From positions 4,340,001 to 4,404,000 of the forward strand of contig JAKCOZ010000032.1 of assembly GCA_022605955.1 (NCBI GenBank): a stretch of DNA of 64,000 nt, read 5' to 3'. The stretch comes from Rallus limicola. Taxonomy: Eukaryota > Chordata > Aves > Gruiformes > Rallidae. Below, in pieces: positions 1 through 13,300 of this stretch. A program made the translations under genes and the position numbers. Below the pieces are notes generated by a model. It searched no databases, was not told where the DNA came from, and worked only from the letters and a program-made list of their open reading frames with translations. How positions within the stretch are numbered: the first letter of the stretch is position 1; every line of letters begins with the position of its first letter.

Positions 1-27
1 TGTGTGTGTGTGTGTGTGTGTGTGTGT
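1..27. repeat. (TG)n microsatellite, cut by the window edge
   Basis: Thirteen or more perfect TG units at the left edge; the true length is unknown because the array starts outside the window. Confidence 0.97.
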
Positions 28-354
28 TGGGGGTTCCCCCAACGCTCTGAAATTAGTGCCTCAGCTCTGCATTGCATTTATGGCCATAACTGACTGCAGG
101 GAGGTAGGGATGTAGGAGAACGGATCAGAGTATTTTTGTCATCAACTCCCCCAGTTCTCAGTGTACTGTAGCGTGAGGTGCCAGTATTAATGTTTTTAGA
201 CTCCTAACTCATCAATTTTCTGTTTGCAAAATTTGCTCCCAGCAGTAATTACTTTGCTCTAAGAGCAAAAGCAAGAACAGCCACAGAATAGCAGAAAATG
301 AGCGTTCAGAAAAGCATTGAAAAAGCAGTCGAGTGATTTGAGACTGAAATAAAT

Positions 355-370
355 CCCCCCCCCCCCCCCC
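355..370. repeat. C16 homopolymer
   Basis: Sixteen consecutive C between AAAT and AAAATT. On the MCU coding strand this is a G run, prone to polymerase slippage and sequencing error. Confidence 0.95.
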
Positions 371-669
371 AAAATTATGCACAAATTCTTCATGCAGAAG
401 TGGTTTAGATATTTACACAGCATAGATAGAGCTTGCAAAATTAGCCTAAACTATTAACCCTCCAAGATCCATTGCAGTCACTCGCCTTCCCAAACAAAGA
501 ATTTTTCCTCTGTGAAGGCTATTTTTCACCTCAGTACAAAGATAATCCAGGGATGCATTAACACTACAAATTATTCCCACTGGAAATGTTCTGCTCTTCT
601 CCCGCAACCAAATGCTTCCAGCGTAGCTATTGCTGCAGAGTGAAATCTTTGTGACACATTATGGTATTG
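371..669. other. Intronic sequence, nothing recognised
   Basis: Ordinary AT-rich intron DNA between the C run and the CR1 tail; no repeat or exon was recognised. Confidence 0.5.
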
Positions 670-1141
670 TGGGACCTTCTGGAGAGAGTCCAGAGAAGGG
701 CGACAAAGTTGATTAGGGGCCTGGAACATCTACCCTACGAGGAAAGGCTGAGTGAGCTGGGGCTGTTCAGCCTGGAAAAAAGAAGACTTAGGGGGGACCT
801 AATTAATGTCTATAAATATCTTAGACTTGGGATGCAGGGGGAATTGGCCAGCCCATTTTCAGTGTCTGTGGGGACAGGACTAGGGGCAATGGCTGTAAGC
901 TGGAGCATAGGAAGTTCCGCACCAACATGCGGAAGAACTTTTCCCCAGTGAGGGTGAGGGAGCAGTGGAATAGGCTGCCCAGGGAGGTGGTGGAGTCTCC
1001 TTCTCTGGAGATATCCAAGTCTCGTCTGGACGCCTATCTATGCAATATGAGATAGGGAGCCTGCTTTGGCAGGGGGGTTGGACCCGATGATCTCTTGAGG
1101 TCCCTTCCAACCCCTAAGATTCTGTGATTCTGTGATTCTGT
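670..1141 (+). mobile_element. CR1 LINE 3' end, 5'-truncated
   Basis: Reads in the plus sense through the 3' end of the CR1 reverse-transcriptase frame: an open frame begins upstream at 661 and encodes [20 protein letters not shown], typical of CR1 ORF2 near its C terminus. It continues through the usual AGGCTGCCCAGGGAGGTGG and GGTTGGACCCGATGATCTC blocks of the 3' tail. It ends in about three copies of the 8-bp repeat ATTCTGTG, the diagnostic CR1 terminus. The protein frame is broken after residue 96 and is not functional. Lies antisense to MCU. Confidence 0.93.
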
Positions 1142-3459
1142 ATTCAACACAACTAAGAACTGATGCTTTTTAGCCTGGTGCACCTATGTAGCATCTTCTA
1201 TATGCACATAATGCTAAGCAGCAGAACTAACTATGGAAACTACGTGAAAGAACCAACATGGGGTGGGGGTGGTTCTCTCCCAACAGATGTCTTCTCCTTC
1301 AAGGAATTCGAAAAGCCAAGCTTGAAACATGTAAGTAATTTTAAGCATATTCAGAAATTGGGGTTGGTGGGCAGGGTGCTTCCATTCCAAGACACCAGCA
1401 GGGATTTTAACTTAGAAATCCTTACAGATCACAAACTTTACCCTAAACACAAAGTTCCTGGAGATTTGACTTTCCCCTTTGAATGTTCCCAGCACTTCCT
1501 GAGGCCTGTCTCTCCCAGAGGAGAGCTGAGCAAACATCACTCTTCCTACAGTTGCTGTTCCCCCAGCTGCAGGAGCTCCCCAGACATAACGGGAATGCCC
1601 CAGCTGGGGAAGCAATGCCTGCAACAGCATGCTCAGCTCCAGGCAGAGCATGGCAACACACATCCATGGCATTGTGTCACTGCCTGCTTTCCTGGGTGGT
1701 AACACACTGCTCTGCAATTCACTCAGCCTTATTATTCCTTGTAATTGTGTTTATTTGAGGTAGGTATCTCTTTCAGGTAAGTGAAGATGCCAAACACACA
1801 GTAGGTAAGAGCTTGTGTTTATGGAAAAGCTTATAGGTTTTTATCAAATGCCCACTGAGAAGTCAAGACGTCCCACCCCTGCACAGCACCTACTTTTGCA
1901 GACTTCTTTGGAAGCAGATGAACCTTCTTAGTATCACCAGCTTGGTCCCACTTGTCAGGCTCAGAGGAACCTCCCCGTCCTGCCCAACTCAACAGCTGCA
2001 TCATGCCCAGTACCTGAACTTGCCCACCGGGTTTCATAGGGACAATGTATTTGTTGTGGACAAACTCTGGGTGTTCAAGCCCTAGAGACACAGCTCAGCA
2101 CCCTTCCGGGTGAGGCCTGTGCAGGAAGGGAGCTGTGATGGGCAACCCAAGCTGCTGGAGGGAACATGATGTCTTGTCCTTATTACAGTCACAGCAGAGC
2201 AGTACAGGAAGCACAGGGGTGAAATCAGACCTCACACAAAGATGCTTTCTGTACCACAAGCAGCAGCGTTAAGAATGAAATGATTTACTGTACTTAATGC
2301 TTCTCCCTATGCAAAACAGGTAAAACATAGGCAATAAAACTGTGTTACTGTGCACAAAATCTCTACCTGCAAGCACTAAGACAAGGAGACCAGCAGAACA
2401 TGAAAGGCAAAGCTGCAGACAAACCACAAAACTACAATTAACAACTTCAACTGGGATGTGTGTTAGGTACAGGAATATCCTGCTCTGTATTTATCCAACA
2501 TTCAGTTATATGCCTTGTTTTATGGATGCCTGGGGAGACCAGCAGTGTGACACTGATAAACTAGTAAACATCAGCCACGGTTTGGATATCAGACATGCAA
2601 AAAACTTGGTGTGTGTGGGGGGGGAAGTAGAATGCCTCTAATCATTCTTCACAAGATATAACGTGTCTCTCGAGCTAGCTGTGGCAGCGCTGTGAAGAGT
2701 GGAAAACTCATATTCCCAGTATCAGTGAGTTGAGGAAAAACTCATGTGTACTGCTGCACGACGAGATCGTGTCTGTCTATGTTTATTTTATAACTCAGGA
2801 GATGGAACACCCCCTTGCCCTGCCTCTTTCTGCAAGGCTCTGCTATGCCATTTCCCTGATGACCACACCTCGCCGGCTGTTACGTAGCTGGGGGAGCACG
2901 TTTGGAACTACACACTTGATCTGTGTCAGAGACATGGATATCACAGAGGGGGAAAACTCATGTATTTTATTCTGAGGGATGCGTGACAGTGAGCAAGCAT
3001 CTCCCAGCACCACTACACGCTTGACGGCCCTTGCTCTGCAGCCACTCTCACCAGCTGCTTCCAGCACTCTTACACACTCATGAGGCTGAGCTTTAAGCAC
3101 GTAGAGCACAGGTAGACCTGCTGCCAGCCTTCACGACTTGGCTCCCGTTTGGGTTGCAGCGAGCCACGTTTATGGAGGCAGAGGGGCCCCTGAGCACAGA
3201 CAGAAATAAACTCAAAGCTCATAGCAACCAGAAACACTCAAGTTTTATTGAAGCCGCTCTCAAAACATTCAGTCCTATGTGGCCCATGAATGAGATCACA
3301 GCCCTTCCCTCTCCTTGCTAAAAAGGGTACAGCAAGAAACCGGAGACTCCCAAGCCTGGGGACAAGTCATTTCAGTTTGCAGGTGTGCAGACTCTTGTGA
3401 CGTCTAATAAATTGTCACAGTCTCTTGTGACCTCTAATAAATTGCTTTCTTCTTCATTT
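1142..3459. other. Intronic sequence with a small tandem duplication
   Basis: Mostly unremarkable intron. At 3392-3414 and 3422-3444 a 23-bp segment (CTCTTGTGACGTCTAATAAA then TTG) is repeated with one mismatch at a 30-bp spacing, directly upstream of the CR1 copy at 3460. Nothing else was recognised. Confidence 0.6.
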
Positions 3460-3730
3460 CACAGAATCACAGACTGGTTTGTGTGGGAAGGGAAGCCCAT
3501 CTAGCCCCTGCCATGGGCAGGGATGCCCCCAGCAGCCCAGGGTGTCCAAAGCCTCACCCAACCTGGCCTTGAACCCTGCCAGGGATCCAGGGGCAGCCGG
3601 AGCTTCTCTGGGCACCCTGTGCCAGGATCTTCCCACCCTCCCATTTCTGCCTCCCAGCTCCTCTTCAGTTGCCCCCTTGCAGCTGAAGGCCATTTCCCTG
3701 GGCCTGTCCCTCCCTGCCCCTCCCTGCCCC
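3460..3730 (-). mobile_element. CR1 LINE fragment
   Basis: Begins with CACAGAATCACAGACTGG, the complement of a CR1 3' terminus, followed by complements of tail blocks (CCATGGGCAGGGATGCC, CCTCACCCAACCTGGCC, GGCACCCTGTGCCAGG). Orientation is therefore minus, sense to MCU transcription. It extends further 5' than the other minus-strand copies, into C/T-rich sequence, and is diverged from the 7165 and 23268 copies, suggesting another subfamily. Confidence 0.88.
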
Positions 3731-6700
3731 TGATAAAAAGTCTTGTTCAAGACCGTTTACAAAGCATTAATTCATTTAAGGAATCACTTGCCCCTTCAAC
3801 TACTCATTTTGACACACACTGAGAAAATTCACCCCAGTACTCAACAACCTCAAGCAGCACCATATAAGCTTAGCACCACACATGCAGCCACAGGACCAGT
3901 GGCATAATGCTGTTCATTAACAGAACTGGCTCTCAAAAGACTTCTTCATGGTCAGAAATGTTTCCACGTGGCAGAAAACAGTGGATTTTGCATCCAGTCC
4001 CAGGGAACGGGAAAAACCACATTCATTACTCCAGATCCACACCACCCTTGCTGTGTCTCTGAAGCTGACAACTGCATGGCATGCTTTTGACTTCCTTTTT
4101 ATCCTGAAGATACAGATTTTTCAGGAGCACCACAGAGAGGTATACAAAGGAGAAAAAGGAGATCTTATGACACATGCTGTACCCAAGCAGGGACTCCCGT
4201 GCACAAGGTAACATACCTCAATGGCAATGCTGCTCCTTCTCCCATAGGCAAGTTGAGGTGAGACCAGTGTTCTCCAAGCTCAGAAGAGAATTTTCCCCTA
4301 CAGAGCAGAGCTGAACTAGTAGTGCCACTGGAGACAGACGTCAGTAATGACATAGAGACAAAAAAAAACCCATCCCAGCCAACATATTTATAGGAGTTCT
4401 TGCAGATTTTTTTGCAAGCTCTTCAAGGTTTGAGGGTTTTTTTTCCACTTAACTCCGAACTCTGATGAGCAGGCAAGACAGACATCTCCTCTTTGTTCCC
4501 ATCTCTTACAACTGTTTGTACACCACATGACTTCCCAGCTTTGCTGTACCCGAGTCTTGCACTATTATCCCATCAGAGCAGCCATACTTCAGACAAGGAA
4601 TCATCTCTGAATTTACCTCCCTCCCTGTTGCCAGCCTTAACTAACCTCAGCCCCTTAACATCAGGCAAGAGATACACAAAAGCATTGCTTCTAATATTAA
4701 AGCTATTTTCCCCTATAATAGAGACAGATATGTTTTCCACAGCAATAGCCACATACTTTGACAGCAACGGCTGGGAAGGGAAAGTCCCAACGATTTTCAC
4801 AGCATTTGAGACCCCAGACATCAGATGTCCTTACTGCTAACTAGGGAAGCCCTACCACCACAGGAGTCAGCCAGGGCTCATCTCCAGCAAAACCAGCCAA
4901 GCTTTTAGGTATTCAAATAATAAAAACATCTTAAGCTCTTTTATTGAGGAAATACTATGTTTTATCTTCCCCAGAAAAGCATCTAAAGCACAACACCATC
5001 ACCATCCTGGGGAAGGGTAGGAGGGATGCAGGTATTTCTTTCCAGAACACTCAGCAGAGGCATCTGCAGGGCTCCACTTAGCCACGTGGGTGTATTGCAA
5101 TGCCACCTGCTCATCCCATAGCCCTGACAGCCCTCTTCCACCCTCGAGGAGACTGTGCTTCCCCAGTGGATACTCCCACTACAAACCAGCAGCCTTCCAA
5201 AGTAAAGCTACAGGGCATGGGGGGAAAACAGACATCTCAACTCCCCCCAACATACACACACCAGCAGCTCCATCACCTTCCCATGCAAGTACAGTCATCC
5301 CAAACACAGCAGAGTTGCTTTTAGCTCTGATCAACCCCAAGTCAGCTACAACCCCAACAGGAAAATTCTCCCGGGTAGGCAGTCCAGGAAAAAAAACCCC
5401 GAAGAAGGAGCTGCTTTTTTTCCAAGTGTTATTTCCAGCATCTTTTTACTACAGCTTTAAATGGAATGTCAAAGATACCAAAATATTTCAATCAATAGCT
5501 GTGAAAAAGAACACAGCATTCTGCACGACAGCTAAGAGCAAAGAACAAAAGCATTAATTTATTTGGCAATATTTACAAGAGAAATCTGTCCAAATACTTA
5601 TCTATATGGGTAAGTATTCCAGGCAATTAAGCCTTCTCATTAACTAAATCATAAGCTATCTTAGTTTGGACCACACTGCTGTACATCTTGATTGAACAGC
5701 CATCCTTACAGAAAACCTAACTGTATTTAAGTCTCTTTTGTATGACACTCTTCAGTTTGACTTCCCAACCTTCCCACAAGTCAAACCAGAGGCGTTTCAC
5801 ATGAGCTCACACCAGCTGCTGTCAGCTGTCTTATGCAAACAGTCTAGGCAAAACCCCTTTTGGTGCCTTATAAGCCACCTCACAGACATTTCTAGCCCTT
5901 ATGGAAAGGGCTCTGTTAATAAGGTGACTTGTGTTAATGAACTAACTGGTCCCGGATAGGACTTGGGTTTCATGGAAAGATGGCCTGATAGATGTGCAGC
6001 TAAAAGATAATACACTGAAAGATAACATAGGGGGGCAGGGAAAAAAAAAAAAAGGAGACAAAGATTCCTTTATAGCTGTCACCTCTCATCTCACCCAAAT
6101 TTAAGGGGGTTGGCTCCAGAGAAGGAAAAAGTAAGACAAACCAGCAGTGTTCAGTAGCTTTCCCCTGGCATACACCCACCGCTGTCCATACCATGCCACC
6201 TTTAAGTTCTAGAAGAGACACTCCCATCCACTTCACATGCCTCAATGACTTGCACATGCTCCAGAAGCCATTTCCATTAGATCTGCTCTGCATAAGCTGT
6301 GTTAGTGGCACAGCACATCACTTCCAGCTGCAGCACTGGCAATGCCTTGGAGCACCCTGGGATCTACTGCTCCTCAGAGCAGCCCCATGTACTTTGAGAC
6401 AGAGCAGTGTCAAAACAACGGCTTTCGAGGTATTTGTAAAACAAGCTGCAGGGGCTGGCACAGGAACACACCCTCAACTGTTTTGGTGGGGTTTGCAGGT
6501 AATTTTGAGCTATGTTGAAATTAAAACCACATGTTTGTGTAAGGCAACTTCACAACACATATGATCCCATCACGCTGGGTGCGATGCTGCCAACATCTGC
6601 AGTTCCTCACAAAGATCCAGGATTTCAAACAATTTTGTCCAGCTTGTACAGGAACGCTACCTTTCAGATCAGATGGTAAAGCAGCAACTTTCAGCTCTTG

Positions 6701-7164
6701 TACGAGCACCAAGAAGACATTCAAAGCCAGCCATTGACTCTTGTGCTGTCTACTTGGTCCTCGTTACTGCAGCTCCCACAAACCACACGGTTGTACCGCA
6801 GGCCATCAGGAGCTTGGCAGTCCTTGTGCCCTGCAGCTACCACTTCCCTCCTTCCTCATAGGAGAAAGCTATTCCTTTGTACGAGGCTGTACAGTCAGAG
6901 GGAACACTGTTCAATGCCATACGACCTCTGGAAACCCAAGATGATGATCTTGACTTTAGTGGTAACGAGCTTCAACCCTGGAAAACAGAGTCTTCTGAAT
7001 GCTTATTAAAATACATGGAAAATACCAACACCCACACATTGTGTGACTGCACCCTGGAGCCAGGGAAATCAAGATCCATCATCTTAGTTGGATTTTCTTT
7101 AATTATTTTTGTTCTGAGAGGTAGTGGCTGTTTGTGCAGTTAAAGTTGCCAGCAAGAATTTAGT
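3731..7164. other. Intronic sequence, nothing recognised
   Basis: A/C-rich intron with short A runs (for example at 6042-6053). Open frames here are short and unlike known proteins. Confidence 0.5.
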
Positions 7165-7300
7165 CACAGAATCACAGGGGTTGGAAGGGACCTCGAGAGA
7201 TCATCGGGTCCAACCCCCCTGCCAAGGCAGGCTCCCCAGCTCACATGGCACAGGTCAGCGCCCAGATGGGTCTTGAGTATCTCCAGAGATACAGACTCCA
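7165..7300 (-). mobile_element. CR1 LINE fragment (short 3' tail)
   Basis: CACAGAATCACAGGGGTTGG followed by AAGGGACCTCGAGAGATCAT and CCAACCCCCCTGCCAAGGCA is the complement of the CR1 3' end. The tail sequence is close to that of the plus-strand copy at 670-1141 (GGTTGGACCCGATGATCTC), so both probably belong to related subfamilies. Strongly 5'-truncated. Confidence 0.92.
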
Positions 7301-10300
7301 TCTTATTTCCACTAGTTCATATAAAAATCTCTGAAGGGGCAGTGGAAATTAATTTAGGACAATCAGTCATTACCATAAACCCTTGGAAAGCAAAATATTG
7401 GGCCAGGTCTGCTTTGTTAAGCAAGCAGAGCTGAAGTCATCACTTTCCTCCATAGCTTATGTTCCCTGATAGCATGGCTATCCATCCAGGGCAACCAGCC
7501 TCGCTCTTTCCCGTTCCAAGAGCCGCAGGATTTCCTTGATGTTGGAAAAAACCCACCACGGTGGTGCCAGCTTTTGAGCTGATGAATTTGAAGAGCACTC
7601 GATTGCTTTTTTAACAGCTCCAAGTGATTTGTGCCTTCAGTCTCAATTTAAGATGACACAAGCAGGTTAAAAAAAACCCCAACAAAATAAAGTAAAAAAA
7701 AAAAAATCTTCTCATAACCGTGTTTCCCTGTTTTTATAATCTGTGATAGCCAGGAGAGCTGCCACTGGCTATTTATGGAGGTCCTGTTATATGCTACAGT
7801 AGCCCAAGCAAAAGTTATTCCCTTCTTCTGCCACACACTCCCCTTCTGCACAGCACCCGTGAGGGCCCGTACCCTCACACGCACAGCGCCGTGTGTCCGT
7901 ACACATCACAGACCTCAAAGTGCAGACCACGTTACGTACCACAGTTCGCTCCTAGGCAAGAGCTGTCACGAGGTGAGCAATGGCTATTTCTCTGGCTTGC
8001 TCTCTTCTTCTAATGGTCTCATATCATGAGGCAGCGTCAGCACAACTGCAATTTTAGTTCTCTTTTCATTAAAGCTTAGAAAGCCATCCAAGTCCTTCCC
8101 ACATGGTGTTCTCCAGCTCCCGGGTGGCTCGGCTGCATTCAGAAAGCCGAGCTAAAAACTATCTAGCACTGTTTGAGAGAAGTTCCCAGCAGAAGGCATC
8201 CCCTATTTCCACAGTGACTCAGCCATCACTCATCAAGCACACCACTAGCATGGAAAAGCCAGCCACGGTCCAAGGCAAACTCTGACAGGGTCAGAAACAT
8301 TAGGAGCCAAATTTCTATGCCAGGCAGCTGCCTGCCAAGTCAAATAATGATTTTTCTTTTAGAATATTTTATTATCTCTCTTACCACAGTCACCTTCTCC
8401 CCCTGCGAGAACTCCTAAGAAACTATTTGTCTCAGCTAGCCACCTCCTCCTGAGTACAAATATACTTCTCCAGTGACAGCCTTTAGCCTTTTAAAGAGAT
8501 TTTTAAAAAAAATTCTATATGCTAGAGCACCCACAGCAAACAGCACCCCAGGGTAGCGGCATATGGCGAAACATAAAGGTGGCAATCAGCCCCTCCGCTT
8601 TGTCTTTTCTGTAAGCGGCTTAGAAAGGAGCAAGCCTTTATGTCTCCTCTCACAGCAACCAGGTGATCAGACCCACTGTATTCTTGGCTGTGCAGGATAA
8701 AATGCCCCAGCCTGAAGAGCCAACAGTTTCAAGCTCCCAACCAATTCTGATAGAGCTTTGCCAACATGTACCAAGGTTATTTATTCTCTATATGCTTGAT
8801 GCAGCTCACTTCAGGCAAGTTGTTCCTGCCCAAGCCCTAAAGTCAAGGGATCTATTGGCACCGTCCTTGCTCAGTACCTTTTTCAGGAGGAGAGTCATGC
8901 CATGCTTTCACAATTTTCAGCACAGCCCCTGAAGTGGCAAACTGATGTTATGAAGGACAGAGGCATCTCCACGCGTGATATGTAAACCCAGGGATTTGGA
9001 GGCATGAACCACATATAACACAACTCGGAACACACACATTTGGGAACAGCACTAGTGTTTCAGTTTGGTTTTGAAGCTCTGAAAGGTTACCCTTGCCACA
9101 GCAGTGCTGTTGCTTTAAGACAGAAATAGACAAACAGGCCTGATTACGCATTTTCTTCAATAAATAATGCAAGAGGCCTGCGCGGATCTGCAAACAGAGA
9201 CACAAACCCAGGTCACTCCGGTAAGCATCCCACCTACTACAGACATGCGACAGAACCAGCTCTTCCAACAAGCTTCCATGCCTCCTTTGCAAAGCTGAGC
9301 CCCAGGAAACCTTAACTTTACCTCACCATCCTTACAGCTGGCATTTATAATTAATGGCATGGGAAAGGAACTTACTATGCAAGTCATTATGGAAAAAAAA
9401 CCCCACCATGGTAGTGTAAGTTTGGGAAAGCAAAGCACTTGAATCCCACTGTTAGCAGAACTGATTGCACCTCGGTTCCTACTACACCCAGTTTTCTGTG
9501 CCTAAAAATCTTGACCCACTAATAAAGCTGTTGAAAATTATAAGTTTTAGCTGTTGAAAGAGAAAGAATTTTGGGGGAAAGGGAGACAATATGCCCCTGA
9601 AGAATTAACAAGCCTGTTATACATGAAGTTACAGCTGCTGCTCTTCCGTCCTTGCTACTCCACACCCTCAGGGGAGGCCGAGGATTGCTGCAGGATGCTT
9701 TCATGAGCTAAACCTTAGTCAGCATAAGCGTTTAAGAGCTTTAACCCAGCAAACTGACAGCTGCACCAGCCACACTGGTCCCGCACACTCTCAGATGCGC
9801 CAGCTGAAGCCCTCACATTCCCACTGAGACCCTTGCAATCAATCAACTCAACAAGTGTTTGCATGGCTCCCCTCTTCCCCACGAGCCGGAAAGGCCCACA
9901 CACACCTTTCTCCTCTCAAACAGCTGGAAAGGCACCTTGCTGCCAGCGTGCCAATGGGTGGGAGAAGCCAACCACTAGATGAGCGCAGCAAGGCATCTGT
10001 TTTTATTGTCAACCTCGCCCTTATTAAGTGCACATTAAACACAGAGCCTTCTCTTACTCTGCAGTCTAGGAGAAACAGCCAAAACTGCGAGCAGGCAGGC
10101 TTCCAGCAGCACCATGTCAGTGACCAAAGGCTTCTCACTTGGTATCCTCAAGCCACGCAGAGCCAAGAACATAACCCAAGCAGCCTGTTGGAGCAGCGCT
10201 TACGGCACGTGGCTAAAACCCTCCCTCCACAAACCTGCATGGAACAGTTTCAGAAGAGAGAGAGACAAGCCTACAGGCTTTTTTTGTCACATTACTGACA

Positions 10301-13300
10301 CAGTAAGAAGGGCAACAGCAAGAAAGCAGATTTTTGTTTGGTTAACCACCACCTAATACCACTGAAAAATAAAAATTCAGTGATGCCCTCTTTAGCAGGA
10401 GTCGAGCTATGCTCAGGTTCCTCATTTCCTCCTAATTTCATGGTTGATTCCCCAAGCCCTCACTTTTTCTTTTAAATGATTACTTGTAAGCCTCAACCCT
10501 TCTGGGTAGCAGTGCATCACCCAAAACGTTAGAGATGAAAAATATCCTGTCAAAACCCAGGTTTGCTAATTTTTTTAGGACACCACCATGAAAAAAAACC
10601 AACCCAAAAACCCCCAAGTCCTGTCCCTTTTCCCTCTCCCATTCCAGTAGTTTTATACCTCCAGCTCAGGGACCATTTGGTACCCTCAACCAACCTGCAT
10701 TTTCAAATGCAGCCAACATAATCTGAGATCCTACCTAAATAGGTTTTTTCCTTCCATTACACTGAAAGAAGCTTCTTTCTTGTCTCTCTAGGAGTAACAG
10801 ATAGCACCTAGATTTGTCCCCAGGAGCTTTACCTCCAGCGTACGATTGTTTCCAAGCCATAGAGATGATGCCATTGCCAGATGCCTTACTGAAAGCTTAC
10901 GTGATGTATGGCACGTGGGTGTTATAGCAACTGTTAGGCTCTCCTGTGTTTCTCACATGGCACGTGGCAGAGTTCACAAGCCGAGGGCAACCAAAACCTT
11001 AGCTCAAAGAAAATGTAAACAGCTGCTAGCCTGTATCTGACATCCTGGATTCATTCCTTTGCCAGATCCTGAACAACAAGCTCATCAAAAGCAGGAGACA
11101 AAAATAACCAATACATTGAAGGCACTTCTACACTCTGTTTTCTCAAAGCGTGCAGAGCCCTGCAAAGGAGCTAAATACATCAAGGTCTCCAGTTGCTACA
11201 CAGCTTAACAACCTAAGAGACCTTTAATAGAATACTAACTCCCAGCCCCCTGTTACTTGTTCTTCAGCATCCCACACTGCATCCCAGATCTCTGAGTACA
11301 ATTTACTCTCAGTTATTCCATATAATCAAAGCCTCGCCAGGTGCCACAAACCTGTACCGCTTGCCTTGTTACACAGCTAAGGAGTATGCCTGCAGACAAT
11401 CTGTTGACATGAGTGAAGCACTTGGGTTCCTACCACGTTTGGCTTTGTTTTTGATAGAAACATTTCTCTTCCAAACAGCTGCACATGCATTTTTCATGGG
11501 ACTGTAAACTAAAGCACATAATGTGTCCAAGTAACACACTAAATTAGCCACTGCAGGGCAACAGGATTCACATTTTTCTTTGCATCTGCTGATGCAGCAA
11601 CAGGTGTGGGGCAGCTCCTGGGCAACACTATCTACCCATGGCCCTCCTGGAGCCACAATCCGCCTCCCCAACTCCCGCCAGCATAGTGAGTTAGTCATCA
11701 GGAGATAAATCTGTTACTGAATATCTGCACAACCAAAATTCCTTGCACTCCACTCTTCTGTGAGGGAATTTTAAGCCAAAGTTTGCTGAAATTGTGAAGC
11801 TTGGCAAAAAAATGCAGTGTAGTACAAGAACGTAAAAGGCAGCAGGGGCAGTACACAGAGAACTCTGCAGAGCGCCCAGAAAGCAGGTTAAGAGACAAAA
11901 CGGGGACATCCTCTGCCAAAAGACACACAGGGGAACACACAGCTCACCACTGCTATTCTAACAGATTCTCCACGCTCATTCTGAAGACGTGGAGAGGCTG
12001 ACTGATGCAATTCCTCTGCAGTACCTCTGACAACCCAGGAATAAACAAGACCTTAGCACCCTTTCCCTGCATGAAGACAAGTTTCCAAAGGATGGCAAGT
12101 CTCCTACGTGAGCCAGAAGTGAAACCTAGAGACTACAGCATCAGCCATTGTCTCTGAAGGACAGCATCATAAGTGGAAGGACTGGGGGAAGCTCGAGGAA
12201 TGCAAAAAGCCTTTCCCACCCTTTTAGCCCATGCTTCGAAGGCCAGAATTACATTAGACACATTAGATGACAAAGCTGAAGACATTTCTCCAAGTATAGA
12301 TTACCTCTCTTCAATTTAGAAAATAACATGGTCTCAGGCAAACAAAATGCCTTCCTTTTTTTCAGGAGAAAAGAATAAACTTAAGGAACCTCCACTAACA
12401 ATACAGGAGTAAAAACTTTCACTAGTTTGGGGAAATCCTGTCCAGCTCCTCACCGCTTACCTCACTGTTTCAAGCTCTGACATGATGTAAGTCTGAACTG
12501 GAGAACGCTACTACACAGGGGGAGGAATCCACAACAAACGCAATGGAGAGCGGCGCTTGAAAAAGCTGCCACCTCTCACCAGCATGCGACACGCCAACAA
12601 TTACGCAGAGAGGAAGGAAATAGAAGCGTTAGCTCTTGTGAAGGCAACCACTCTCTCCAAAAAAAGCAATGCCTCCTTGCTCTCTAATCGAAAGATTAAT
12701 CATACAGGGAAACACAAGGATGGAAACGGTGTTACAGTCTGAACAAGAAATCACAGCGTAGCTCAATAGGCAGCACAATATCCGAAGGCGAAGTAAAAGT
12801 ATCTCTGGAGAAAGACACTTGCCAAACAGAACCATAAATCAAAATCTTACTAGACTAGAGAGTTAAACCTGAGAAGAAAGATAGAGAGAAGGTCAAGGCT
12901 ACTCGTACAACACACAGGTTTCTTCAACACCAATTAGCCAAACCTGTGCTCGTGCCATGATGCTGAGCCCAAGCAATGCTGCTGCAACAAAACAGGAGGG
13001 CACACCGATAGCTGCCCTGCAGACCCCCTGTGCAGGAGCCCATGTGAGGCTCTGTCACACCTCTGACCCAGTGCTCCTTCACATGCCCTTCAGAGTTGAC
13101 ATCTGCCATGGGAAAAAAATAAATCTATCAAGAGACACCATCAGACAGCTATTTCTACACGATCCTAGAAATATCTTGACCTGATGTATGACACCAAGGC
13201 TTCCAAGGCAGCCAACACAAGACGCAGATCCAGGGGCGTTCCAAGTCTCAAAGCATTAGTCCTCCCTCCTTCAAAGCTCAGAGGCATTTACTGTTGATAC

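Noticed and set aside
661..951. 96-codon open frame as a possible host gene
   Set aside because: It is a remnant of CR1 reverse-transcriptase sequence in a truncated LINE.
3180..3260. AATAAA-type signals on both strands as gene 3' ends
   Set aside because: AT-rich hexamers are frequent by chance and no exon leads into them.
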